This document shows, one piece after another, positions 46,973 to 56,684 of a stretch of DNA of 64,000 bases. A model generated the notes under the pieces. The model was given only the letters and a program-made list of their open reading frames with translations, was not told where the DNA came from and did not search any database. The position numbers and the translations under genes were made by a program. Source of the stretch: Daphnia pulex. Its lineage: Eukaryota; Arthropoda; Branchiopoda; Diplostraca; Daphniidae. Numbering within the stretch: position 1 is the stretch's first letter; each line of letters begins with the position of its first letter. The DNA is taken from positions 8,990,001 through 9,054,000 of the forward strand of contig NC_060023.1 of assembly GCF_021134715.1 (NCBI RefSeq), given 5' to 3'.

Positions 46973-47246
46973 TAAACTGTGCTGTTGTTGGGTGTTGTAT
47001 CGTTGATAGCTGGGTCGACCACTGGTGTACCGATGATTCTTGGGTGTGGCGGATACCAAAGCACTACACTGCCGCCTTACTACACAACATACAACACAAC
47101 CAGTTGCTACACCAATGCCTTAAATACTACTCCACCAAAGAACCAGAGTGTTACACAACTACAAATGCCGCGCCAGCTTATTACACCGAGGCTCCCTAAC
47201 ACAACACCACCAAGGCATCGGAGTACTACACCACTACATATCATGG
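46973..47246 (+). pseudogene. Tyr/Thr-repeat gene copy 1 (left), frameshifted
   Basis: After a TGTCTAG acceptor the frame begins with a hydrophobic leader (VLLLGVVSLIAGSTTGVP) and YYTTYNTT, then shifts: the repeat register continues in another frame as YYSTKEPECYTTTNAAPAYY, followed by a stop in TEAP-TAA before NTTKASEYYTTTYHG. The family motif is YYT(T/E)xxPxYY. The same frameshift is in the mirror copy at 60863-61135, so the break predates the arm duplication or was spread by conversion. Confidence 0.75.
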
Positions 47247-47524
47247 GTAAGTATTATGTTATGTGGAGTTTTAATATGCCAACTGCTAAAAACAAAAATT
47301 CTTTATCGTCTATTCGTATGAAAGGAGAGAAAAGGTGAAAAAATTAAGCAGCCTAGTGAGCATCTCCGTTATGGCAATAGGAACTGCCGTGCACTATTTG
47401 TCAACAACTTCATTCTTCATCGAATTCCAAGTTTTAAATTAAGGTAAAAAAATTTCCATAGAGTTGTGAATCAACTCTACTTTTTTTCTATTTGTTGTTA
47501 TACCAGTGCCATAGTTGAAAATTG

Positions 47525-49111
47525 ATGTTAAAATTTATTAATCGTCTAGTAAACTATGGCGTCGTGCTGCTGTTGGGTGTTGAATCGTTGATGGTTGTTG
47601 GTTCATCCATGGTGTACCGATATCTCCAGGGTATGGTGGGTACCAACAACAACACCACGAAGGCAGCGGAGTACTACACCACGAAGGCAGCGGAGTACTA
47701 CACCACGAAGGCAGCGGAGTACTACACCACGAAGGCAGCGGAGTACTACACCACGAAGGCAGCGGAGTACTACACCACGAAGGCAGCGGAGTACTACACC
47801 ACGAAGGCAGCGGAGTACTACACCACGAAGGCAGCGGAGTACTACACCACGAAGGCAGCGGAGTACTACACCACGAAGGCAGCGGAGTACTACACCACGA
47901 AGGCAGCGGAGTACTACACCACGAAGGCAGCGGAGTACTACACCACGAAGGCAGCGGAGTACTACACCACGAAGGCAGCGGAGTACTACACCACGAAGGC
48001 AGCGGAGTACTACACCACGAAGGCAGCGGAGTACTACACCACGAAGGCAGCGGAGTACTACACCACGAAGGCAGCGGAGTACTACACCACGAAGGCAGCG
48101 GAGTACTACACCACGAAGGCAGCGGAGTACTACACCACGAAGGCAGCGGAGTACTACACCACGAAGGCAGCGGAGTACTACACCACGAAGGCAGCGGAGT
48201 ACTACACCACGAAGGCAGCGGAGTACTACACCACGAAGGCAGCGGAGTACTACACCACGAAGGCAGCGGAGTACTACACCACGAAGGCAGCGGAGTACTA
48301 CACCACGAAGGCAGCGGAGTACTACACCACGAAGGCAGCGGAGTACTACACCACGAAGGCAGCGGAGTACTACACCACGAAGGCAGCGGAGTACTACACC
48401 ACGAAGGCAGCGGAGTACTACACCACGAAGGCAGCGGAGTACTACACCACGAAGGCAGCGGAGTACTACACCACGAAGGCAGCGGAGTACTACACCACGA
48501 AGGCAGCGGAGTACTACACCACGAAGGCAGCGGAGTACTACACCACGAAGGCAGCGGAGTACTACACCACGAAGGCAGCGGAGTACTACACCACGAAGGC
48601 AGCGGAGTACTACACCACGAAGGCAGCGGAGTACTACACCACGAAGGCAGCGGAGTACTACACCACGAAGGCAGCGGAGTACTACACCACGAAGGCAGCG
48701 GAGTACTACACCACGAAGGCAGCGGAGTACTACACCACGAAGGCAGCGGAGTACTACACCACGAAGGCAGCGGAGTACTACACCACGAAGGCAGCGGAGT
48801 ACTACACCACGAAGGCAGCGGAGTACTACACCACGAAGGCAGCGGAGTACTACACCACGAAGGCAGCGGAGTACTACACCACGAAGGCAGCGGAGTACTA
48901 CACCACGAAGGCAGCGGAGTACTACACCACGAAGGCAGCGGAGTACTACACCACGAAGGCAGCGGAGTACTACACCACGAAGGCAGCGGAGTACTACACC
49001 ACGAAGGCAGCGGAGTACTACACCACGAAGGCAGCGGAGTACTACACCACGAAGGCAGCGGAGTATTACACAACTACGTATGCAGCGCCAGCTTACTACA
49101 GCGTCGTATAA
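47525..49111 (+). CDS. Tyr/Thr-repeat protein with 59 octapeptide repeats
   Basis: From the ATG at 47525 the frame runs 528 codons. A hydrophobic leader (NYGVVLLLGVESLMVVG) is followed by YRYLQGMVGTNNN, 59 copies of TTKAAEYY, and a short tail TTTYAAPAYYSVV. The leader suggests secretion; a Tyr/Thr-rich repeat protein of this kind would suit an extracellular fibre, cuticle or adhesive role, but no function is known. A splice acceptor TGTCTAG at 47550 fits the family, yet the usual upstream ATG exon is degraded here (TTTTAAATTAAG at about 47437), so the start is uncertain. The mirror copy is broken, leaving this as the only long open member. It could also be an expressed-looking accident of a minisatellite. 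Confidence 0.55.
   Translation: MLKFINRLVNYGVVLLLGVESLMVVGSSMVYRYLQGMVGTNNNTTKAAEYYTTKAAEYYTTKAAEYYTTKAAEYYTTKAAEYYTTKAAEYYTTKAAEYYTTKAAEYYTTKAAEYYTTKAAEYYTTKAAEYYTTKAAEYYTTKAAEYYTTKAAEYYTTKAAEYYTTKAAEYYTTKAAEYYTTKAAEYYTTKAAEYYTTKAAEYYTTKAAEYYTTKAAEYYTTKAAEYYTTKAAEYYTTKAAEYYTTKAAEYYTTKAAEYYTTKAAEYYTTKAAEYYTTKAAEYYTTKAAEYYTTKAAEYYTTKAAEYYTTKAAEYYTTKAAEYYTTKAAEYYTTKAAEYYTTKAAEYYTTKAAEYYTTKAAEYYTTKAAEYYTTKAAEYYTTKAAEYYTTKAAEYYTTKAAEYYTTKAAEYYTTKAAEYYTTKAAEYYTTKAAEYYTTKAAEYYTTKAAEYYTTKAAEYYTTKAAEYYTTKAAEYYTTKAAEYYTTKAAEYYTTKAAEYYTTKAAEYYTTKAAEYYTTTYAAPAYYSVV
47654..49069 (+). repeat. 24-bp coding minisatellite, 59 units
   Basis: 59 units of 24 bp (1416 bp), each encoding TTKAAEYY, run without a visible difference except TAT for TAC in the last unit. 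The length equals exactly 59 periods. No frame is broken across the array. Confidence 0.97.
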
Positions 49112-49559
49112 AAGGAGAGAGAAGAGTCAAATGAAATCAGTCGATGTAGCATCTCCGACACGGTAACATCTGTTGTGAATTATTTGTCACAACCTGCATT
49201 TTTCGTCTGTTATGGGTTATGGGTAAATATTCTTTTTTTTTTCATGGAGTCTTGTAGTGTATGTATGTATGTAATGTATGCCATTATTTTCTATTTCTAA
49301 CATGCCAATTATTTAATATTAATGTTAAAATTATTTTTGTCTAGTCGTATTAAAGGAGACAACAGGTGATCATCTCCGACATGGCAATAACTGCGGTGCA
49401 CTATTCGTTACCAACTGCATTCTTCGTCGTACCACCAGTTTGCTTTCATGGGTAAATATTCTTTTTTCTACATGGAGTTGTGAAATGTGAATCAATTCTT
49501 TTTATTTGTTTTTGTCAGTTATAATCGAAAAAATTCGTTGTTCACGCTTGTAGTTCACA

Positions 49560-49745
49560 AGAAACGTTTCGTAAAACTGGCATGCGGTGGTGTAGAGGTT
49601 AGGTGAGAACCGGACGTTTTGCATCATTATCAAAAAGGTACAATAGCCGCAAGGCTCAAGAGGTGGATCAGGTTGAGAAAAAGTTGTGTAAAAGGAGAGA
49701 GAAACGGGTACAGAAATCAGTTGAGCGAGTATGTCCGACACGGCA
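49560..49745 (+). promoter_or_regulatory. Promoter module of the Tyr/Thr-repeat genes (left, inner)
   Basis: Contains GTAGAGGTTAGGTGAGAAC, CATTATCAAAAAGGTA, CCGCAAGGCTCAAGAGG and GAGCGAGTATGTCCGACACGG. The TATA position reads TGTAAAAGG here, while the mirror copy at 59361 keeps TATAAAAGG, so this copy may be weakened. Confidence 0.6.
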
Positions 49746-49766
49746 ACAGCAACTGCAGTGCACAAT

Positions 49767-50218
49767 ATGTCAGGAACTGCCTTCTTCGTCGCTTTACTGT
49801 CCTCAATTATGGTCAAATATTTATATAGAGAGTTGTGTATCAACTCTACATTTTTTTTCCTGTTTGTTAACATGCCAGTTTTTATTGAATGCTAATGTTT
49901 AAATTAATTAATTGTCTAGTAAAATATCGTGCTGCTGCTGCTATCGTCGTCGTGCTGATGTTGGGTGTCGTATTGGCTCGGTCAACCACTGGTGTACTGA
50001 TGTCTTTTGGGTATGGTGGTTATGAAACCGCAACGCCGCACGTTACTACACCGAGACCCCCAAGTACTTCACCACCAAGTCTCCAGATTATTACACCACA
50101 ACTTCGCTGCCCGAGCTACTACACCAAATCCCCGAAGTACTATTCTTCCCCGAGGTACGCCATTAAAGGGTCGAGTACTACACCGAGGCCCCTATTTACT
50201 ACACCACTACATATCATG
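49767..50218 (+). pseudogene. Tyr/Thr-repeat gene copy 3 (left), probably broken
   Basis: Exon 1 from 49767 reads MSGTAFFVALLSSIM, a plausible signal start. Exon 2 (49920-50218) reads YRAAAAIVVVLMLGVVLARSTTGVLMSFGYGGY, then runs out of the repeat register (TTPRPPSTSPPS) while the true register (RYYTETPKYFTTKSPDYYTTT) is in another frame, and later returns to YYTKSPKYYSS. Several indels are therefore present, and the two exons do not join without a stop at the acceptor. Confidence 0.65.
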
Positions 50219-50544
50219 GTAAATATTCTGTTACATGGAATTTAAAATGCGAATATCCAAATTATTTATTGTCTAGTCGGAGGAAGACGATGGAGAGAAG
50301 GTATTGTCTAGTCGAGGTAGAAGGAGAGAAGGCGATAGATATCAGTCGAATGGTTATCACCGGCATGGCAACAACTATAGTGCAGTAGTCGTCATTAACT
50401 GCGTTCTTCGTCGTACCACCAGTTTTGCAATCATTGGTAAATATTTTTTTTTTTTGTGGAGGTGTGAATCAGCTCTGCGTGTTGTATTTTTTAATATGCC
50501 AGTTATTATTGCATATGTTTCAATTTAATTATTGTTTCGTATAG

Positions 50545-50830
50545 ATGGCTGGATTGACAGCTGGTGTGCCGATGTCTCCTGGGTATGGCGGGTATCAAAC
50601 CACGACGCCGCCGTCTTACTATGGAACATCAACATACGACACGACCAGTTATTACACCGAGGCCCCCAAGTACTACACCACCGAGGAACCATAGTGTTAC
50701 ACAACTACAAATGCCGCGCCAGCTTATTACACCGAGATCCCAAGTACTACTCTGCTCCCAGCTACTACACCGAGGTTCCAGCTTATTACACCACTAAAAC
50801 AGTCGAATACTACATTAAAGTAATCATTGG
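50545..50830 (+). pseudogene. Tyr/Thr-repeat gene copy 4 (left), truncated at codon 50
   Basis: MAGLTAGVPMSPGYGGYQTT starts at 50545 right after a TATAG acceptor and continues SYYTEAPKYYTTEEP before a TAG at 50692; the homologous codon elsewhere is GAG (Glu). Beyond it the register continues (CYTTTNAAPAYYTEI), then shifts frame to PKYYSAPSYYTEVPAYYTT. A 49-residue product is possible but looks like a nonsense remnant. Confidence 0.65.
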
Positions 50831-50972
50831 TAAATATGAATTTTTTTTCATTGAGATGTGTATCAACTGTACTTATTATTTTAAAATGGTAGTTATTATT
50901 GCATATAAATGTTCAAATTATTTTTATTGTTTAGTTATCTATGGCGTGCTGCTGTTGGGTGTTTAATCGTTG

Positions 50973-51690
50973 ATGGCTGGATTGACAGCTGGTGTGCCGA
51001 TGTCTCCTGGGTATGGCGGGTATCAAACCACAACGCCGGCGTCTGACTGCACGCCAACATACGGAACGACCAGTTACTACACTGAGGCCTCCATGTACTA
51101 CACCACCAATGTTCCAGATTGTTATACAAAAACATAAGCTTTCTCGAGTTACTACGCAGAAGCCCCGAAGTATTATTCTACCCCGAGCTCTATCACCAAG
51201 TCACCGGAGTATTACACAACTACGTATGCAGCGCCAGCTTACTACACCGAGGCTACCAAATACTACTCTGCTCTTAACTACTGCACCGAGGCTCTAGCTT
51301 ATCACACCACCAACGGTCGAAATCTACACAGAAGTGCCAAAGTACTACTCTGTCCCGAGCTACACATTTCTAACTGAGGCGGCCAAGTATTACGTTTCCT
51401 TAATTAACCAACCGCTGCCCCTTCGTATTATGCTGAACCGAAATACTACACTGAAGCCCCAGTTTACTACACCACAACCTACGCTACACTCTGCTACTAC
51501 ACCGAAGCTCTGAAGTAGTACACTACGAAGGGACCTGAGTTCTAAGCCACTAAATACGATGCTCCGACCTGCTACACCGAAGCTCTTAAGTATTACTCTG
51601 TTCCAAGTTATTACACCACTATGTGATCTGAATGTTACACCACGACCTACGCTTCTCCAGATAACTCCAAAGAGGCTTCTAAATACTAGA
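50973..51690 (+). pseudogene. Tyr/Thr-repeat gene copy 5 (left), multiply interrupted
   Basis: Starts MAGLTAGVPMSPGYGGYQTT at 50973 and stops after 54 codons (TAA at 51135). Downstream about 550 bp still show YYAEAPKYYS, SPEYYTTTYAAPAYYTEA, EAPVYYTTTYAT and YYSVPSYYTT in changing frames with several stops (for example LKxYTTKGPEF). This was once a much longer protein and shows the ancestral repeat types. An AATAAA lies shortly after the end (about 51748). Confidence 0.7.
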
Positions 51691-52108
51691 TCTGAAATTG
51701 TTTTTCATGTGTTTTCACTGAGAATTCCTGTTGGTGTTGAATGAGAAAATAAATTTTTATGCGGGTAAACATCTTGTAAAACTTCACTTAAATCCTTCAA
51801 GCCTTTTGCCATTGCGAAGTGTTCTCATTGTTTTAGATCTTTCCTAATTAACTTATGTCTGAAAACTCTGCTAAACAACATTCTGAAGTGGACGAATTTC
51901 ATTATCAGGTCAAGTTACGAGAGAAACGTACTGCGTTCTCTAAATTTTCATCGATGTTTACTGTAAGCAAGTCTTGAGATAAATGATGTAATATATTACA
52001 AGACACAATGAACAAATACTTAAAAAGGAATTGCTATTTTGTCCCACCTCCACCCACAATTCCACCACATTTTACAATCACATACATAAATACATACACT
52101 TAAGTTAA

Positions 52109-52370
52109 CCCATTGGCTGCCACGCCATACAACCCGTAGGTTGCTCTCTACTACTCTACGCGTCACGTCTGAAGGATCCATGACCAAGTGGGACTTGCCA
52201 TTGCTGACAAGTCCGTGCTGACAAGGGGGGGACTAAGGTGCATTGCCTTTTGACAGGCTTGCCTTGCGGCAAATTTTGGGCTTGGCGACTCTCCGACCTC
52301 GCGGCTTGTAAGCCACGAGACCGAACAGCGCGGCCCGTGCAGGGGAGAAAAAGGTGTGGCAGCCAATGGG
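52109..52370. mobile_element. TTAA-flanked MITE, piggyBac-like (left arm)
   Basis: 262 bp with 15-bp terminal inverted repeats CCCATTGGCTGCCAC, flanked on both sides by TTAA (52105-52108 and 52371-52374). A TTAA target duplication and ends beginning CCC are hallmarks of the piggyBac superfamily. It has no transposase and is GC-richer than its surroundings. Confidence 0.82.
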
Positions 52371-52374
52371 TTAA

Positions 52375-52575
52375 CTAACACAAACACAAACGCAATAATA
52401 CCAACAATACGATGATCCACGTTGATGACGAGTCTCGGTGTCGGTCGCGATTCCACCGAGTTTCGTTCGCACCAGGAGCAGGGGCAACGTCCGACGGAGA
52501 CCGTTGACGACTGTTAAAGATGAGAAAATCCTCTTCTCGACGTCTCCTCTGCATTACCTGAATAAAGACAAACAT
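52375..52575 (-). other. Small open frame next to the MITE (left arm)
   Basis: 66 codons: an Arg/Ser-rich stretch (QRRRREEDFLIFNSRQRSPS) and a hydrophobic tail (WIIVLLVLLRLCLC). A splice acceptor (TTTATTCAG) precedes the internal Met. The stop lies against the TTAA of the MITE, so the end was probably altered by the insertion. Not recognised; mirrored at 56480-56680. Confidence 0.3.
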
Positions 52576-52710
52576 TTCTTATTAAGTGACATGTCAATAA
52601 AAGTTACATAATACAAATAGGAACATTGATCATGTTTTTTAGCTCAAAGATTTAAAGATGCAATTTTTTACACTTAAAATCAAGCTTGCAATATTGAGAA
52701 CTGTAAACAG

Positions 52711-53099
52711 AACAAAGCTCACTTGCTAGTCTTTGGAAAAAATTCCGGAAGTAGACCGGAAGTAACCACAGCGCCTCAACCATTGAGCTGTCGTCAAATT
52801 AAACCACATATTCGTGATCTCCATGAAATTTGGGGTCGATTAGGTGTGATTTAAACGAAATCCAAAATTTGGCCAAAATCGAGAATTTTCCTGAACTATA
52901 GTTCAGGAAAATTTTCGAAACCGGAAGTACGAAAACGTAAAAAAGATAACATGAACTTTACCACAAATTTTACGAGGATCACGAATATGTGGTTCTTTTG
53001 CTCCTCAGATGAATATTTACTGAACTACTGACTGAAATGAGCAAACCGGAAGTAGAAAAAAAAAACTTATTATCAAAAATCTAACAAGTGAGCTTTGTT
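52711..53099. mobile_element. Fold-back element with 19-bp inverted ends (left arm)
   Basis: The ends AACAAAGCTCACTTGCTAG and the reverse of CTAACAAGTGAGCTTTGTT match at 18 of 19 positions. Inside are a second inverted pair (CACATATTCGTGATC near 52805 and its reverse near 52985) and a perfect 28-bp palindrome at 52885-52912, so the whole can fold into one long imperfect hairpin. Non-coding. Target duplication not clear. Confidence 0.65.
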
Positions 53100-53440
53100 G
53101 GAGGTCTAGTTATCGTCAGTTTCCACTAAAATTTTCCACACAACAGCTGCCGATAAATGTTTAAAGAGATTTTCAAAGTAACTGAAACTGACTGTTTTGA
53201 CAGCTGAAAATTATCGAAAAGCCATCTAGCGTTAGAAAAAAGAAACGTCTAAATAACACACTAAAACTTCTTTTACGCGCAAGAGGGGCCTGATTTTGGA
53301 ATTACTACACAGACAGAGAGTTTTACGCAAAAAGATAACTAGTAGATAATCTACGAAAATAATTCAATTGTCCGGTACCTGGCCATAATCCCGTGGTGAG
53401 TGACTGCACACTGCAGGTGTGTAACAGCGGACGGAAGCGA

Positions 53441-53626
53441 TCACTGAAGTGATCCAGAAACTCGCCAAGTCGCCAGTGAAGTAAAACCAATTGTGTTTAG
53501 AAGCAGTGAAACTAGATGAGCGTGCGTCGCGAAGATAAGGATGGAGAAGAACGTTGATGGAAATCCCTCTTCCGTCATGGTCAGCATTGGCTCAAGAATC
53601 TCCGTGCCAGGACCACACGATTCCAT
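53441..53626 (-). other. Small unrecognised open frame (left arm)
   Basis: 61 codons starting MESCGPGTEILEPMLTMTEE, mirrored exactly in the right arm. An acceptor (TTTTACAG) lies upstream of the Met and a CAG/GTACCGG donor about 60 bp after the stop, so this may be an exon of a spliced, perhaps non-coding, transcript. No family recognised. Confidence 0.3.
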
Positions 53627-54537
53627 AAAGAAACTGCGTGCTCTGTAAAATAAAATGTTTTACATTAATAAAAATATAACAAAGAATAAAGCATTTCAAT
53701 CTTTACCTATTTTAAGAAGCACACTGATTGTTCATGATGAAAAACCGTGAAAATGGAATTCACTGCAACCAACAGCATTACTCCACATGTTGAGATCAAT
53801 TTCCTGATGCTAAAGAAAGTGTCATGAAGAATTGTAACTGAGCTTGGTGATAGGTGGTATTGATGTTTACCTTTATCATGCGGGTGATGAATTTAGTAAG
53901 GCATTTGACTTTCATAAAGCAGATCCGGTATATGTGCAATACACATGGCAGGCTATTCACTCCCACTCTTCACGTCACTGAAACTCTAAGTAGCAAAGGG
54001 ACAAGGAAATTCTCTACATTATTTACAAATAGACATAAATTTACTTATGAGAAATAAAACTGTACCTTTCTCTTCTTCTTGCATTCTTAACAGAAGTAAA
54101 AACATCCACAACAACAAACATGCAGTTGCAGCTAGGTACACCACCAAAATTGTGAGATTCAGAAAAGATCCTATGGTTCAAGAATACCTATGTTACATGA
54201 AAATCTGAATTGTAATGGTCTGGTAGCAGTAATTGGAAAATACCTTATCTCTGTACATTTGTATTCCACTACATGTGGGCTTCAAACATGAGTTTTTGGC
54301 TTTTGAAATCATGAGGGTCTAATCCGATGGAAAGTGACTGAGTGCTAAGTCAACATGTTGGAATGACTGACAGTATTCATCTAGAATTTGGAGAAATAAG
54401 TTGGTACAGTATAAAAATAAGGAATAAACTATGCCAAGATAAACCTACATAAGTTACGAAGTTCAATTTAGTATATGAAATCACAGGAAGCACAGGAGCC
54501 TCGTTTCACGCTGTAACAACAACAAACGCGACACTAG

Positions 54538-54585
54538 CCCCATCGTGTTACCTACTTAGGATTCAAAACCCATTACTAGATGTCG
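54538..54585. other. Centre of the palindrome
   Basis: About 50 bp between GCCTCGTTTCACGCTGTAAC (left, 54498) and its reverse complement ending near 54625. It contains ATTCAAAACCCATTACTAG, also found in block X. Confidence 0.7.
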
Positions 54586-55424
54586 CTAGTGTCGCCTTTG
54601 TTGTTGTTACAGCGTGAAACGAGGCAAAAAAGGCGAAACAAATTGTAGCTAATTAATACTTTAATATTCCTGTGATATCAAATACCAAATTGAACTTCGT
54701 AGCTTATGTAGGTTAATCTTGACCTAGTTTCCTTATTTTTATACTGTACTAACTCATTTCTTCAAATTCTAGATGCATACTGTCAGTCATTCCAACAGGT
54801 TGACTTATCGCTCAGTCAATTTCCATCCATTAGATCCTCATGCTGTCAAAAGCCTAAAACTCATGTTTGAAGCACACATATAGTGGAATACAAATGTGCA
54901 GAGATAAGGTATTCCCCCATTACTGCTACCAGACCATTACAATTCAGATTTTCATGTAACATAGGTATTCTTGAACCATAGGATCTTTTATGAATCTCGC
55001 AATTTTGGTGGTGTACCCTGCAACAGCATGTTTGTTGTCATGGCTGTTTTTACTTCTGATTAGAAGGCAACCCAGCTAAGACATAGGTACAGTTTTATTT
55101 CTCATAGGTAAATTTGTGTAAATTTGTAAATAACGTAGAGAAATTCCTTGTCCCATTCCCACTTATAGTTTCAGTGACATGAAGAGTGTGAAGTGAACCA
55201 CCTATCACCATGCTACTGCAATACTTCATGAACCTTTCTTGAGCATGGAAATTGATCTCAACATGTGGAGTAATGCTGTTGGTTGCAGTGAATTCCATTT
55301 TCACGGTTTTTCATCATGAACAATCAGTGTGCTTCTTAAAATAGGTAAAGATTGAAATGCTTTATTCTTTGTTATATTTTTATTAATGTAAAACATTTTA
55401 TTTTACAGAGCACGCAGTTTCTTT

Positions 55425-55610
55425 ATGGAATCGTGTGGTCCTGGCACGGAGATTCTTGAGCCAATGCTGACCATGACGGAAGAGGGATTTCCATCAACGT
55501 TCTTCTCCATCCTTATCTTCGCGACGCACGCTCATCTAGTTTCACTGCTTCTAAACACAATTGGTTTTACTTCACTGGCGACTTGGCGAGTTTCTGGATC
55601 ACTTCAGTGA
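55425..55610 (+). other. Small unrecognised open frame (right arm mirror)
   Basis: Same 61 residues as the left-arm frame at 53441-53626; acceptor TTTTACAG at about 55400-55408. Confidence 0.3.
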
Positions 55611-55951
55611 TCGCTTCCGTCCGCTGTTACACACCTGCAGTGTGCAGTCACTCACCACGGGATTATGGCCAGGTACCGGACAATTGAATTATTTTCGTAG
55701 ATTATCTACTAGTTATCTTTTTGCGTAAAACTCTCTGTCTGTGTAGTAATTCCAAAATCAGGCCCCTCTTGCGCGTAAAAGAAGTTTTAGTGTGTTATTT
55801 AGACGTTTCTTTTTTCTAACGCTAGATGGCTTTTCGATAATTTTCAGCTGTCAAAACAGTCAGTTTCAGTTACTTTGAAAATCTCTTTAAACATTTATCG
55901 GCAGCTGTTGTGTGGAAAATTTTAGTGGAAACTGACGATAACTAGACCTCC

Positions 55952-56344
55952 AACAAAGCTCACTTGTTAGATTTTTGATAATAAGTTTTTTTTTTCTACT
56001 TCCGGTTTGCTCATTTCAGTCAGTAGTTCAGTAAATATTCATCTGAGGAGCAAAAGAACCACATATTCGTGATCCTCGTAAAATTTGTGGTAAAGTTCAT
56101 GTTATCTTTTTTACGTTTTCGTACTTCCGGTTTCGAAAATTTTCCTGAACTATATATAGTTCAGGAAAATTCTCGATTTTGGCCAAATTTTGGATTTCGT
56201 TTAAATCACACCTAATCGACCCCAAATTTCATGGAGATCACGAATATGTGGTTTAATTTGACGACAGCTCAATGGTTGAGGCGCTGTGGTTACTTCCGGT
56301 CTACTTCCGGAATTTTTTCCAAAGACTAGCAAGTGAGCTTTGTT
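55952..56344. mobile_element. Fold-back element (right arm copy)
   Basis: Mirror of 52711-53099, four bases longer because its central palindrome reads GAACTATATATAGTTC instead of GAACTATAGTTC. Confidence 0.65.
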
Positions 56345-56479
56345 CTGTTTACAGTTCTCAATATTGCAAGCTTGATTTTAAGTGTAAAAAATTGCATCTT
56401 TAAATCTTTGAGCTAAAAAACATGATCAATGTTCCTATTTGTATTATGTAACTTTTATTGACATGTCACTTAATAAGAA

Positions 56480-56680
56480 ATGTTTGTCTTTATTCAGGTA
56501 ATGCAGAGGAGACGTCGAGAAGAGGATTTTCTCATCTTTAACAGTCGTCAACGGTCTCCGTCGGACGTTGCCCCTGCTCCTGGTGCGAACGAAACTCGGT
56601 GGAATCGCGACCGACACCGAGACTCGTCATCAACGTGGATCATCGTATTGTTGGTATTATTGCGTTTGTGTTTGTGTTAG
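56480..56680 (+). other. Small open frame next to the MITE (right arm mirror)
   Basis: Identical in sequence to the left-arm frame at 52375-52575, ending at the TTAA of the MITE. Confidence 0.3.
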
Positions 56681-56684
56681 TTAA

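Larger units (their letters stand above)
46125..54537 (+). repeat. Left arm of a 16-kb inverted repeat
   Basis: Matches the reverse complement of 54586-61995. Corresponding features mirror around 54527 (for example 50545-50694 against 58510-58361, and 52109-52370 against 56946-56685). By eye 49500-53700 is almost identical to its partner, the inner 0.7 kb and the outer 3 kb less so. The outer edge near 46125 is where CTGTAGACAGGTCG pairs with CTGCAGACGGGACG. The arm is longer than its partner mainly because its minisatellite has 59 rather than 12 units. Confidence 0.93.

Noticed and set aside
47654-49069. Array considered as a CRISPR locus
   Set aside because: There are no spacers. Units are directly contiguous, coding-length multiples, in a eukaryotic context.
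47538-49073. 511-codon minus-strand frame made of STPLPSWC repeats
   Set aside because: A shadow of the 24-bp unit, which is stop-free in several frames; no leader or promoter on that strand.
49502-49873. 123-codon minus-strand frame (mirrored at 59182-59553)
   Set aside because: It is the antisense of the repeat-gene promoter module and exon 1, conserved because the module is repeated.
52163-52456. 97-codon minus-strand frame
   Set aside because: Mostly translation of the MITE itself, so the frame is created by the insertion.
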